DNA of 64,000 nt from an uncultured Porphyromonadaceae bacterium (GTDB lineage Bacteria; Bacteroidota; Bacteroidia; Bacteroidales; Muribaculaceae): NCBI GenBank assembly GCA_900548975.1, contig URMS01000001.1, positions 1-64,000 on the forward strand, given 5' to 3'. Positions 41,463-49,279 of this stretch are shown in pieces. Position 1 is the stretch's first letter. Each line of letters starts with the position of its first letter. Under the pieces are notes generated by a model. The model did not search any database. It saw nothing but the letters and a program-made list of their open reading frames with translations, and was not told the DNA's origin. Both the position numbers and the translations under genes were made by a program.

Positions 41463-42704
41463 TCAATTTGTCGGGAGCCAGCGGTAAAGCCGGTCGGCAG
41501 GACGGATTTTAGCGGGCACAGCTATCGAGAAGCTGTCGCCCTTCACGGCCTTGTCCACACTTTTGCCGTCGACGCGTATATCCTCGACCTTCACTATGAG
41601 AGCGCCGGTGGTCGGACCGGTTATCACGACTTCGTCGCCTACACACAGTTCGGCACCTTCCATGTAGAACTCACCCACGCCCAGACGCGAGAACCACTTC
41701 ACACCCTTGGCGACATACTGCTTCACGCGTGTGGCGCTCGAGCCGTACTTGCCGGACCATTCGCCCAGGCGCTGGCCGAGGTAGTAACCGTCCCAGAAGC
41801 CGCGGTTGAAGATCGTAGCCAGACGCTCGTCCCACTGCTCTACCTTGTCGGCGCCGTAGCTGCCGTCGCAGATGGCCGAGATTGCCTCGGAGTAGCACTC
41901 CACTGCGGTCTTGACATACTCCGGCCCGCGGGCGCGGCCTTCGATCTTGAACACGCGTACGCCCGCATCAATCATGCGGTCGAGGAAGTGGATGGTCTTG
42001 AGGTCCTTGGGCGACATTATGTATTTGTTCTCCACCGTCAGCTCGTCGCCGGTCTCGAGGTCGGTGACCCCGTAGCCGCGACGGCATATCTGAGTGCACG
42101 CTCCTCGGTTGGCGCTCGAGTTCATCTGGTGCAGACTCAGATAGCACTTGCCCGACACGGCCATGCACAGCGCGCCGTGGCAGAACATCTCGATGCGCAC
42201 GCGGCGCCCCGACGGTCCGCATATATTCTCGGCCTCGATGGTGTCGGCGATAGCCCTCACTTGCTCGAGGCTCAGCTCGCGGGCCAGCACCATTACATCG
42301 GCGAAGGCCGAATAGAAGCGCACGGCCTCGATATTCGATATGTTGCACTGGGTGGATATGTGCACGTCCACGCCATGACGGCGGCATGCGGCGAACACTG
42401 CCACGTCCGAGGCTATCACGGCCGAAATGCCGGCCTCGGCGGCCGCAGCCACAATTCCCTCGAGCTTGGCCATCTCACTGTCGTACACTATCGTATTTAC
42501 AGTAAGATAGGTGTGCACGCCGCGCTCGCTGCACCGGCGCACAATCTCGCGGAGGTCGTCGAGAGTGAAGTTGGCGCTCGAGCGCGAACGCATGTTGAGG
42601 CCCTCCACTCCGAAATACACCGCATCGGCACCGGCATCGAGGGCGGCGCTGAGCGATTCGTAGCTCCCCACGGGAGCCATCACTTCAAAGTCGGAACGAT
42701 TCAT
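41463..42704 (-). CDS. U32 family peptidase (TrhP/YegQ/YhbU-like)
   Basis: A 413-residue protein, start MNRSDFEVMAPVGSYESL. The U32 signature EMFCHGALCMAVSGKCYLS is present (about residues 165-183), as is the N-terminal AGADAVYFGVEGLNMRSR. Members of this family act in RNA modification (tRNA wobble 5-hydroxyuridine, 23S rRNA) or are collagenase-like; of these the TrhP/RlhA-type RNA hydroxylation role is more likely for this length and for Bacteroidetes. Conserved Cys residues (CHGAL, GKC, GACTQICRRGYG) suit an iron-sulfur site. It lies 95 nt after secG with a hairpin between. Confidence 0.88.
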   Translation of the reverse strand: MNRSDFEVMAPVGSYESLSAALDAGADAVYFGVEGLNMRSRSSANFTLDDLREIVRRCSERGVHTYLTVNTIVYDSEMAKLEGIVAAAAEAGISAVIASDVAVFAACRRHGVDVHISTQCNISNIEAVRFYSAFADVMVLARELSLEQVRAIADTIEAENICGPSGRRVRIEMFCHGALCMAVSGKCYLSLHQMNSSANRGACTQICRRGYGVTDLETGDELTVENKYIMSPKDLKTIHFLDRMIDAGVRVFKIEGRARGPEYVKTAVECYSEAISAICDGSYGADKVEQWDERLATIFNRGFWDGYYLGQRLGEWSGKYGSSATRVKQYVAKGVKWFSRLGVGEFYMEGAELCVGDEVVITGPTTGALIVKVEDIRVDGKSVDKAVKGDSFSIAVPAKIRPADRLYRWLPTN

Positions 42705-42747
42705 ATTTCTGAGCACAGTCCGACAAAGGACTGTCTATACAACACAA

Positions 42748-42771
42748 CCCACGAGGGAAAAGCCCCGTGGG
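42748..42771 (-). terminator. Hairpin after secG
   Basis: CCCACGaGGG pairs with CCCcGTGGG around a 4-5-nt loop, after the secG stop on the minus strand. There is only a weak T run, so termination is likely partial. Confidence 0.5.
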
Positions 42772-42799
42772 AATGCGTATGGATGGGACAAGTAAAGAA

Positions 42800-43186
42800 T
42801 TACTGCTCGGCAGCGGGAGTAGCCTCGCCTTCGGCTGCGGGAACTTCCACAATCTCGGCAGCGGCGGCTTCCTCGACAGCAGCGGGGGTGTCGAACTGGC
42901 CGGGAACGGCAGCAGGAGCGGCGGGAGCGGCGGGTTTGGTGCGGAGCTCGGTGCCTACCGATGCCTTGGGCATGGTGAATGCGGAAATTACAGAGAGTAC
43001 TACCAGTGCGCTCACCAGTGTCCAGGTGGCTTTTTCGAGGAAAGTGTTGGTCTGGCGTACGCCCATTACGGCGTTGGCGCCGCCGAACTGCGACGACAGA
43101 CCGCCGCCTTTCGACTTCTGGATGAGTACGATGCCAATCAGCAGAATGGCTACAATGACTGTCAAGACAATTATGACAACGTGCAT
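42800..43186 (-). CDS. secG: Preprotein translocase subunit SecG
   Basis: A 128-residue protein with two transmembrane helices (about 2-23 and 55-76) joined by a segment with the SecG motif QKSKGGGLSSQFGGANAVMG. It is part of the SecYEG channel of the inner membrane. The C-terminal about 50 residues are an Ala/Pro/Glu-rich tail, longer than in E. coli SecG and common in Bacteroidetes. It is 8 nt downstream of the TPR gene in the LptE operon. Confidence 0.93.
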   Translation of the reverse strand: MHVVIIVLTVIVAILLIGIVLIQKSKGGGLSSQFGGANAVMGVRQTNTFLEKATWTLVSALVVLSVISAFTMPKASVGTELRTKPAAPAAPAAVPGQFDTPAAVEEAAAAEIVEVPAAEGEATPAAEQ

Positions 43187-43194
43187 AGTTTATA

Positions 43195-43977
43195 TTAATT
43201 TTTAGCTTTGCCGTCGCCCTCACGGGCATTGAGACGGCGCTGGTTTATAATCAGTTTTTGCAGAAAACGCAATTGGTCTGCAAAGTAAGCACTTTTTTTT
43301 GGAAATTTCAAGCTAAGGCCCGATATAATTTCGTATGCGCGCTCATATCGGCGCTGTTTTATGAAAATATGGGCCAGACTCTCGCTCAGCAGCGAGCCGT
43401 CGCTGTGCTCGGGACGCGCCACAGGCCGCGCGTCGGTTTCAGGCTCGTCGGCCGGTTCGGGCTGCGGCTCCTCGTGCCGGGCTGCCGGATGCTGGCTGAG
43501 AATGAATGCCGCTATACGCGCGTCCTGGCTGTCGGCGTCGGGAGCCGGCTCTTCGGGCAGGTTCTCCTGCTCCTCGCGGGCCAGCATCTCGCTGTAGTCG
43601 GGAGTGGGATTGAATATCATGCGCTCCAGAAGGGCTTCTTCCTCGGGCGAGCACGAGCCGTAGGTGCGCAGGAAGATGTCTATGACATCGTCGGTGCGCT
43701 TGGCCTCGCTCTCTCCGGGCGCCGGATAGAAATCGCGCCAGTCGGCGCCGTGCGCGGCAAAGGCGAGCGTACGGCCCGAAGCGGCCTTCACGGCCAGACA
43801 GCGTCTGAGGACATCGGCGTCGGCACCGTCGGCATCGTGGCGCAGACGCGCAAGCGCCGGAGCCACAAAATAGGGATAGCTGCGCTGCACGGCCGCCAGA
43901 GCGTCGAGCTCGTCGGCGTCGAGGCTGCCTTCGGGCGCCTCATAGGCTTTTTTAAGCAAATCGGCTGAGTCTGCCAT
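43195..43977 (-). CDS. TPR-like protein between lptE and secG
   Basis: A 260-residue protein without signal peptide. The N-terminal half is Ala/Leu-rich helical (SADLLKKAYEAPEGSLDADE), the middle is acidic and Pro/Glu-rich (about residues 135-190) and likely flexible, and the C-terminal about 60 residues hold a clear TPR-like helix pair (SESLAHIFIKQRRYERAYEII). Orthologs in the same place, between lptE and secG, are common in Bacteroidales but have no defined function. It might connect lipopolysaccharide export or Sec with other proteins; that is inference. Confidence 0.7.
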   Translation of the reverse strand: MADSADLLKKAYEAPEGSLDADELDALAAVQRSYPYFVAPALARLRHDADGADADVLRRCLAVKAASGRTLAFAAHGADWRDFYPAPGESEAKRTDDVIDIFLRTYGSCSPEEEALLERMIFNPTPDYSEMLAREEQENLPEEPAPDADSQDARIAAFILSQHPAARHEEPQPEPADEPETDARPVARPEHSDGSLLSESLAHIFIKQRRYERAYEIISGLSLKFPKKSAYFADQLRFLQKLIINQRRLNAREGDGKAKN

Positions 43978-43980
43978 CGT

Positions 43981-44505
43981 CTACCAGTTGCCCAGAGTGG
44001 CGTTGAATATAAGTTCGACAAGTTCCTTCGAAATCTCGTCGCAGAGCTGATCCTGCACGTCGGTCAGCATCTCGGTGCTGGGGAAGTCGTGGTATGCGCT
44101 GAATGTCTGGTCCACGTCCTTGCCCTCCTCCTTGTTGTCGGTATACTTCACGCGCACGCTTATGGTGAGGCGCGTCATAGAGGCGTAGCCGCTTTCGGCC
44201 ACGGCCTGCGGCGTGAGGTTGTAGCCGGTGATTTCGCCCTCGATCTGGAGGTCGGAACCGCCTTCGACCACCTGCAGACGTGTATTGCGGTCGATGTAAT
44301 TGAGAAGTTCGTTTTCGAATACCTGCTGCAGGGGCGGGTATACCAGCGCGGCGCGGATCGGGAACTCCGACACGCTCACGGTCTTATAGACGGTGTAGTC
44401 GAGCGCCGAACCGTTGAATTTATAGCTTATGCGGCATCCGGCCACCACCACAAGCACAGCGGCGCACAGCGTGGCGAGGATGATCCGGAGCTTATTCGAG
44501 ACCAT
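43981..44505 (-). CDS. LPS-assembly lipoprotein LptE family
   Basis: A 174-residue protein. N-terminal hydrophobic signal with a lipobox (VVVAGC; MVSNKLRIILATLCAAVLVV before it). The mature protein (SYKFNGSALDYTVYKTVSVSEFPIRAALVYPPLQQVFENELLNYI) matches the Bacteroidetes LptE family, which plugs LptD to deliver lipopolysaccharide to the outer surface. The size is typical. Its start overlaps the end of the sigma-54 activator gene by 14 nt, suggesting that the two are co-transcribed. Confidence 0.85.
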   Translation of the reverse strand: MVSNKLRIILATLCAAVLVVVAGCRISYKFNGSALDYTVYKTVSVSEFPIRAALVYPPLQQVFENELLNYIDRNTRLQVVEGGSDLQIEGEITGYNLTPQAVAESGYASMTRLTISVRVKYTDNKEEGKDVDQTFSAYHDFPSTEMLTDVQDQLCDEISKELVELIFNATLGNW

Positions 44506-45727
44506 ATTCCTTAATCTTTCGGTAAAGTGTACGTTCTGAAATATTTAACTCGGCAGCAGCGGCCTTGCGGCGTCCCTCGTTGCGTTCGAGCGATGCCCGG
44601 ATAGCCTCGCGCTCGCTGTCCTGCAGGGTAGTAGGCTCGGCGGGTACCACCTCGGAGTAGCCCACTTCCTCCTCGCGGCGCGGAGCCACCACAAGCGAAG
44701 TTCCGTATTCGTGGTGCTCGCCCGGCGTCTCGGGCTTGAGCCCGGCATCGTGCAGTATATGGGCGGTGGTATCGGCCGGATGTGCCTGACGGCTGTCGAG
44801 CTGCTGCTGAAGGGTGTCGATACGGTTCTGGAGATTGAAAATCATGCCCAGAAGCATGTCGCGCTCGCGTTCGTAGCTGTGCTCGCCGCGCGATGTGGCG
44901 GGCATGTAGGCCTCGGCGGCAGCGGGCAGATACTTCTTCAGAGTGTCGGCATCGATTTCACGGCCGGCCTCGAAGAGACCCATCTGCTCGACTACGTTCT
45001 TGAGCTGACGCACATTGCCCGGCCAGCGATAGTGGCGCATCATCATCTCGGCTTCCTCGCCGAATGTCACCGGAGGCATGCTGTAGCGCTCGGCAAACGA
45101 CGAGGCGAAGCGGCGCGCCAGCAGACGGATGTCCGAGCCGCGGTCGCACAGCGGCGGCACGTGTATCTGTATGGTCGACAGGCGGTAGTAGAGGTCCTCG
45201 CGGAAGCGGCCCTCGGCCACGGCGCGCACCAGGTCGACATTGGTGGCGGCCACGATGCGGATGTTGGTCTTCTGCACCGTGCTCGACCCCACCTTGAGAA
45301 ACTCGCCGCTCTCGAGCACACGCAGCAGACGTGCCTGGGTTGTCAGCGGCAGCTCGGCCACTTCATCGAGAAATATGGTGCCGCCGTCGGCCTCCTCGAA
45401 GTAACCCTTGCGCGAATCGACAGCACCGGTAAAGGCGCCCTTCTCATGGCCGAAAAGCTCAGAATCGATGGTGCCTTCGGGGATGGCGCCGCAGTTCACG
45501 GCTATATATTTGGAGTGCTTGCGCGAGCCGGCTCCATGGATAATCTGTGGAAAAAATTCCTTACCCGTGCCGCTCTCGCCGGTCACAAGCACCGACAGGT
45601 CGATGGGAGCCACACGCAGGGCGCGCTCCACAGCCTCCACAAGAGCCGGAGCATTGCCCACGATGCCGTAGCGCAGTTTGGCCTGCTGCACGGCAGGCGA
45701 TATATTATAAGGTCGTTCGTTTTCCAT
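44492..45727 (-). CDS. Sigma-54-dependent transcriptional activator without receiver domain
   Basis: A 411-residue protein, start MENERPYNISPAVQQAKLRY. It lacks an N-terminal receiver domain and starts almost directly with the AAA+ module: Walker A GESGTGKE, the sigma-54 contact loop GAFTGA (in HEKGAFTGAVDSR), Walker B GTIFLDEVAEL and GRFREDLYYRLS, then RWPGNVRQLKN. After a linker, a Fis-type helix-turn-helix ends the protein (GRRKAAAAELNISERTLYRKI). It would drive sigma-54 promoters, and its activity is presumably controlled by a partner protein since no sensor domain is fused. This gene heads the lptE operon in many Bacteroidales. Confidence 0.9.
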   Translation of the reverse strand: MENERPYNISPAVQQAKLRYGIVGNAPALVEAVERALRVAPIDLSVLVTGESGTGKEFFPQIIHGAGSRKHSKYIAVNCGAIPEGTIDSELFGHEKGAFTGAVDSRKGYFEEADGGTIFLDEVAELPLTTQARLLRVLESGEFLKVGSSTVQKTNIRIVAATNVDLVRAVAEGRFREDLYYRLSTIQIHVPPLCDRGSDIRLLARRFASSFAERYSMPPVTFGEEAEMMMRHYRWPGNVRQLKNVVEQMGLFEAGREIDADTLKKYLPAAAEAYMPATSRGEHSYERERDMLLGMIFNLQNRIDTLQQQLDSRQAHPADTTAHILHDAGLKPETPGEHHEYGTSLVVAPRREEEVGYSEVVPAEPTTLQDSEREAIRASLERNEGRRKAAAAELNISERTLYRKIKEYGLE

Positions 45728-45736
45728 TTGAGATTG

Positions 45737-45744
45737 CAAATATA
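45737..45744 (-). promoter_or_regulatory. Predicted -7 element of the sigma-54-activator operon (TATATTTG)
   Basis: It lies on the minus strand in the 60-nt divergent space, 10 nt before the start codon of the activator gene; no clear -33 was seen. Confidence 0.5.
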
Positions 45745-45787
45745 CGCAATTTTAATTAATTTTACAGCCACTAAAGCAACTACCCCG

Positions 45788-47656
45788 ATGGAAGAGAAGG
45801 ACTACGACAGAATTATCGACGAACGTGCCGGCCAGGTATTCGCCGCAATGGAAAGCCAATCGTCGCCCGAGGATATGGCGCGCATCCGCGCCGCCTTCGA
45901 GCTTGCGCGGGCCGCTCACGCGCCGCAGAAGCGCAAGACAGGCGAGCCATATATCCTTCACCCCATAGCGGTGGCGCTCATAGCCGCCGAGGAGCTGTCG
46001 CTGGGCACAAACCCCGTGATAGCCGCCTTCCTGCACGATGTGGTGGAGGACACCGACTATACCATCGAGGACATCCGCGAGCGCTTCGGCGACGACGTGG
46101 CCTTTCTGGTGAGCGTGGTCACCAAGCAGAAGAAGGAAAAATACGAGATGTCGCGTCAGCTCGACAACTTCAAGCAGATGCTCAACTCCATCCAGTACGA
46201 CATACGCGCCATACTGGTGAAGCTCGCCGACCGCCTGCACAACATGCGCACTCTATCGTCGATGCGGCCCGACAAGCAGATGAAGATAGCCGGCGAGACC
46301 GACTATTTCTACGCGCCCCTGGCAAACCGCCTCGGCCTGTACCACGTGAAGACCGAACTCGAGAACCTCAGCTTCCGCTTCCGCTGCCCGCACGAATACG
46401 AGGAGCTGACGCGCCTCATCGAGGCCGACCGCCAGGCCCAGGCCGAGCGTCTGGAGGTATTCTGCGGCGAGATACGCGAAATCCTCAAAGACCGCGGCAT
46501 CAAGGCACGCGTATACATCGAATACCGCCACCCATACAGCGTATGGCGCAAGATGCACAAATTCGGCGACGATTTCAACCACCTCAAATACCGCCATTTC
46601 ACCGAGATAGTGTTCGAATGCCCGGCAGGCATCACCGAGAAGAACATGGCCCTGCGCATATACTCTATCCTCACCGACCGATTCAAAGAAAAACCCGGCG
46701 GAATAACCAACTACATCGACTCGCCGAAGGAAAACGGCTACCAGAGCTTCCACGTGAAGCTGCTGGCCGACTTCGGCCGATGGCAGGAAGTGCATATCAG
46801 CAGCGAACGCATGATACGCGACTCGCGCCTGGGATGCATCGCCGACCGCTGCGATGACAACATATGGCGCTGGATCGAGAAATTCCGCTCCATACTCCGC
46901 GACATCGCCTACCACGGCCTCGACGGCAAGACATTCCTCGAGAATGTGGCCACATCGTTCTACAACGACGATATAATGACCTTCACACCCAAGGGACAGC
47001 CCGTGGTACTGCCCCAGAAAGCCACGGTGCTCGACTTCGCCTTCGAGGTGAATCCCGAACTTGGCCTCCACGCCAAGTATGCCCGCCTCAACAACTTCCT
47101 GGCCTCGGTAAAAGCCCGGCTGCACCGCGGCGACGTAGTGGAGATTTTCACCGACCGCGAAGCGCATCCCAATCCCGACTGGCTCGAGTCGGTGATCACC
47201 TACAAAGCCAAGAATGCCATCGAGGCCTACCTGGCGACAAGGCCGAAGTGCGAATTCTGCCGGTGCAACCACTGTCTGCCCATACCCGGCGACGAAGTCA
47301 TAGGCTTCGAGGAGGAAAACGGCGACATAACCATCCACAAGCGCGACTGCGAGATAGCCATACGACTGGCCACACAGCAGGGCGACAACATCAAGTCGGT
47401 CGACTACAAGCCCGACGACACTCTCTACCCAGTGGCCATCAACGTTACGGCTGTCGACCGCTACCACCTGTTCATCGATCTGGTCGACTGCATAACCAAC
47501 GACCTCAATCTGAGCATGGACAGCTTCAACACCGAGACCGTCGACTCCATCGTCACATGCCGCATAGCCTTCCGCGTGCACTCAGAGTCGGAGCTGCAGA
47601 CCGTAATCCACCACATCCGCGCCATCCCCGGCGTCGACACCGTCGCGAGAGTATGA
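45788..47656 (+). CDS. RelA/SpoT-family (p)ppGpp enzyme with atypical synthetase site
   Basis: A 622-residue protein; start MEEKDYDRIIDERAG is the first sensible ATG after the divergent promoter space. Domains in order: HD hydrolase (about 25-180; His83-Asp84 in LHDVVEDTDY, HNMRTLSSM), a synthetase-like domain (about 225-340), TGS (about 390-450; TPKGQPVVLPQKATVLDFAF) and an ACT-like end (about 545-622). The synthetase part departs from the consensus: the usual GRPKHIYSIYRKM appears as IEYRHPYSVWRKM, the catalytic-Asp segment as HFTEIVFEC, and EVQIRT as EVHISS, so it may be mainly a hydrolase. Slightly shorter than typical Rel. It is transcribed divergently from the sigma-54 activator. Confidence 0.9.
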   Translation: MEEKDYDRIIDERAGQVFAAMESQSSPEDMARIRAAFELARAAHAPQKRKTGEPYILHPIAVALIAAEELSLGTNPVIAAFLHDVVEDTDYTIEDIRERFGDDVAFLVSVVTKQKKEKYEMSRQLDNFKQMLNSIQYDIRAILVKLADRLHNMRTLSSMRPDKQMKIAGETDYFYAPLANRLGLYHVKTELENLSFRFRCPHEYEELTRLIEADRQAQAERLEVFCGEIREILKDRGIKARVYIEYRHPYSVWRKMHKFGDDFNHLKYRHFTEIVFECPAGITEKNMALRIYSILTDRFKEKPGGITNYIDSPKENGYQSFHVKLLADFGRWQEVHISSERMIRDSRLGCIADRCDDNIWRWIEKFRSILRDIAYHGLDGKTFLENVATSFYNDDIMTFTPKGQPVVLPQKATVLDFAFEVNPELGLHAKYARLNNFLASVKARLHRGDVVEIFTDREAHPNPDWLESVITYKAKNAIEAYLATRPKCEFCRCNHCLPIPGDEVIGFEEENGDITIHKRDCEIAIRLATQQGDNIKSVDYKPDDTLYPVAINVTAVDRYHLFIDLVDCITNDLNLSMDSFNTETVDSIVTCRIAFRVHSESELQTVIHHIRAIPGVDTVARV

Positions 47657-47823
47657 TACAAGTTAGAAGTTACAAGTTACAAATTACAAGTTACAAGTGA
47701 GTAGTTCGTAGTGAGTAGTTGGAGTCTCCCAACTTCTAACTTCTATCTCCTAATTCCTAACTTCCTAACCTCCTGATAACCTCACCTCCTCTCCTAACCC
47801 TCCTAACCTCCTAATCTCCTACA
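47657..47823. repeat. Low-complexity tract after the rel-like gene
   Basis: Words of the type AAGTTACAAGTTACAA and then TCCTAACCTCC fill the gap up to the dtd start codon; GTTGGAGTCTCCCAAC forms a small palindrome at about 47719-47734. No coding signal. Confidence 0.65.
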
Positions 47824-48276
47824 ATGAGACTGGTAATTCAGCGAGTGAGCCATGCGAGCGTAAGCATTGGCGGTGAAGTACATTCGTCCATCGGCCGGGG
47901 GCTGATGGTGCTTGTCGGCGTGGCCACGGGCGACACCGAAGACGACGCGCGCTGGCTCGCCGCCAAAACCACCGCCATGCGCATTTTCCCCGACGAAGAG
48001 GGCGTGATGAACCGCTCGGTGCTCGACATCGGCGGCGACATCCTTGCCGTGAGCCAGTTTACGCTCAACGCCTCCACCCGCAAAGGCAACCGCCCCAGCT
48101 ACATCCATGCCGCCCGACACGACGTCGCCATACCCCTCTACGAGCTCTACTGTCGGCTCGTTTCCGAATCCATAGGCCGCCCGGCCGCCACCGGCGTCTT
48201 CGGCGCCGACATGCAGGTCGGCCTCACCAACGACGGCCCTGTCACCATAGTGATCGACTCCCGCCTGCGAGAATGA
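47824..48276 (+). CDS. dtd: D-aminoacyl-tRNA deacylase
   Basis: A 150-residue protein with the two DTD active-site motifs, SQFTL (about residues 79-83) and NDGPVTI (about 138-144), between two conserved strands. DTD hydrolyses D-amino acids wrongly attached to tRNA, in the cytoplasm. Length is typical. The stop overlaps the dihydrouridine-synthase start by 4 nt. The preceding gap is a low-complexity tract. Confidence 0.95.
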   Translation: MRLVIQRVSHASVSIGGEVHSSIGRGLMVLVGVATGDTEDDARWLAAKTTAMRIFPDEEGVMNRSVLDIGGDILAVSQFTLNASTRKGNRPSYIHAARHDVAIPLYELYCRLVSESIGRPAATGVFGADMQVGLTNDGPVTIVIDSRLRE

Positions 48277-49202
48277 AAATCTTTGCAGCACCCCTACAGG
48301 GCTACACCGAAAGCGCCTGGCGCACTGCCCACGCCGAAATTTTCGGGCCTGACGGGCGCCCCGACGCATACTTCGCGCCTTTCCTGAGAGTGGAAAAAGG
48401 CGATGTGCGCGCCCGCGACCTCCGCGACCTCGCCGCCGGCCCCGACGCTACCGTACCGCAGATCATATTCAGGGACACCGACGAATTCAGCCTCCTCGCC
48501 GACACTCTCGCACAGGCCGGCTACCGGCACATCGACCTCAACCTTGGCTGTCCATTCCCGCCGCAGTGCCACAAAGGACGTGGCGCGGCTATGGTAGGCC
48601 GTACCGACGTTCTCGAAGCCGTAGCCGGGCGCATGGCCGCGATGCCCGGCATAGATTTTTCGGTGAAAATGCGCCTCGGCCTGGAAAACCCCGACGAATG
48701 GCGCAGTTCGATAGCTGTTATCGACTCGATGCCGCTTACACACATCACAGTACATCCGCGCATAGCCCGGCAGCAGTACAAAGGCGTCCTCCACCTCGAC
48801 CAATTTGCCCGGTTGCTCAAAAGCGTATCGACGCCGGTAGTATTCAACGGCGACATCACCACACCCGCCGATATCGCTGCAGTGGAGGCCCGCTTCCCTG
48901 CCCTGCACGGCGTCATGACAGGCCGCGGCCTCCTCGCATCGCCATGGCTCATCGCCGAATACCGCAGCGGCACCGCATGGACACCCCGGCAGCGCCTCGA
49001 CGCCCTCCTGGCCATGCACGAGCGCATCTATACCACCTATTCGCGCACCCTCTGCGGCGACACCCAGCTGTTGGCCAAGCTTCTCCCCTTCTGGGAATAT
49101 CCCGCCGTACATCTGCCCCGCAAAGCTTTCAAGGCGATACTCAAATCGCGCACCGTAGCCGACTACCTCCGCGCCGTCTCCCAACTGACTGAAATCATAT
49201 AA
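48273..49202 (+). CDS. tRNA-dihydrouridine synthase
   Basis: A 309-residue flavoenzyme of the Dus family. Motifs include LGCPFPPQCHKGRGAAM (catalytic Cys in the N-terminal TIM barrel), FSVKMRLGLENP, HITVHPR and the NGDI/TGRG loops. It reduces uridine in tRNA D-loops using FMN and NAD(P)H. It starts inside the dtd stop, so both are co-translated. Its exact DusA/B/C assignment was not attempted. Confidence 0.9.
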   Translation: MKIFAAPLQGYTESAWRTAHAEIFGPDGRPDAYFAPFLRVEKGDVRARDLRDLAAGPDATVPQIIFRDTDEFSLLADTLAQAGYRHIDLNLGCPFPPQCHKGRGAAMVGRTDVLEAVAGRMAAMPGIDFSVKMRLGLENPDEWRSSIAVIDSMPLTHITVHPRIARQQYKGVLHLDQFARLLKSVSTPVVFNGDITTPADIAAVEARFPALHGVMTGRGLLASPWLIAEYRSGTAWTPRQRLDALLAMHERIYTTYSRTLCGDTQLLAKLLPFWEYPAVHLPRKAFKAILKSRTVADYLRAVSQLTEII

Positions 49203-49214
49203 AATACGATATTA

Positions 49215-49258
49215 CAGACAACCGCCTCGCGGCGATCGTGCCGGGAGGCGGTTGTCTG
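49215..49258. terminator. Bidirectional terminator between dus and the M64-like gene
   Basis: A 14-bp perfect stem (CAGACAACCGCCTC and complement) with a 16-nt loop, between convergent genes. Confidence 0.8.
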
Positions 49259-49279
49259 CGAATAGCCTATAATAACTGG

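Noticed and set aside
46253..47581. Minus-strand open frame opposite the RelA/SpoT gene
   Set aside because: No motif, and the plus frame has HD, TGS and ACT domains.
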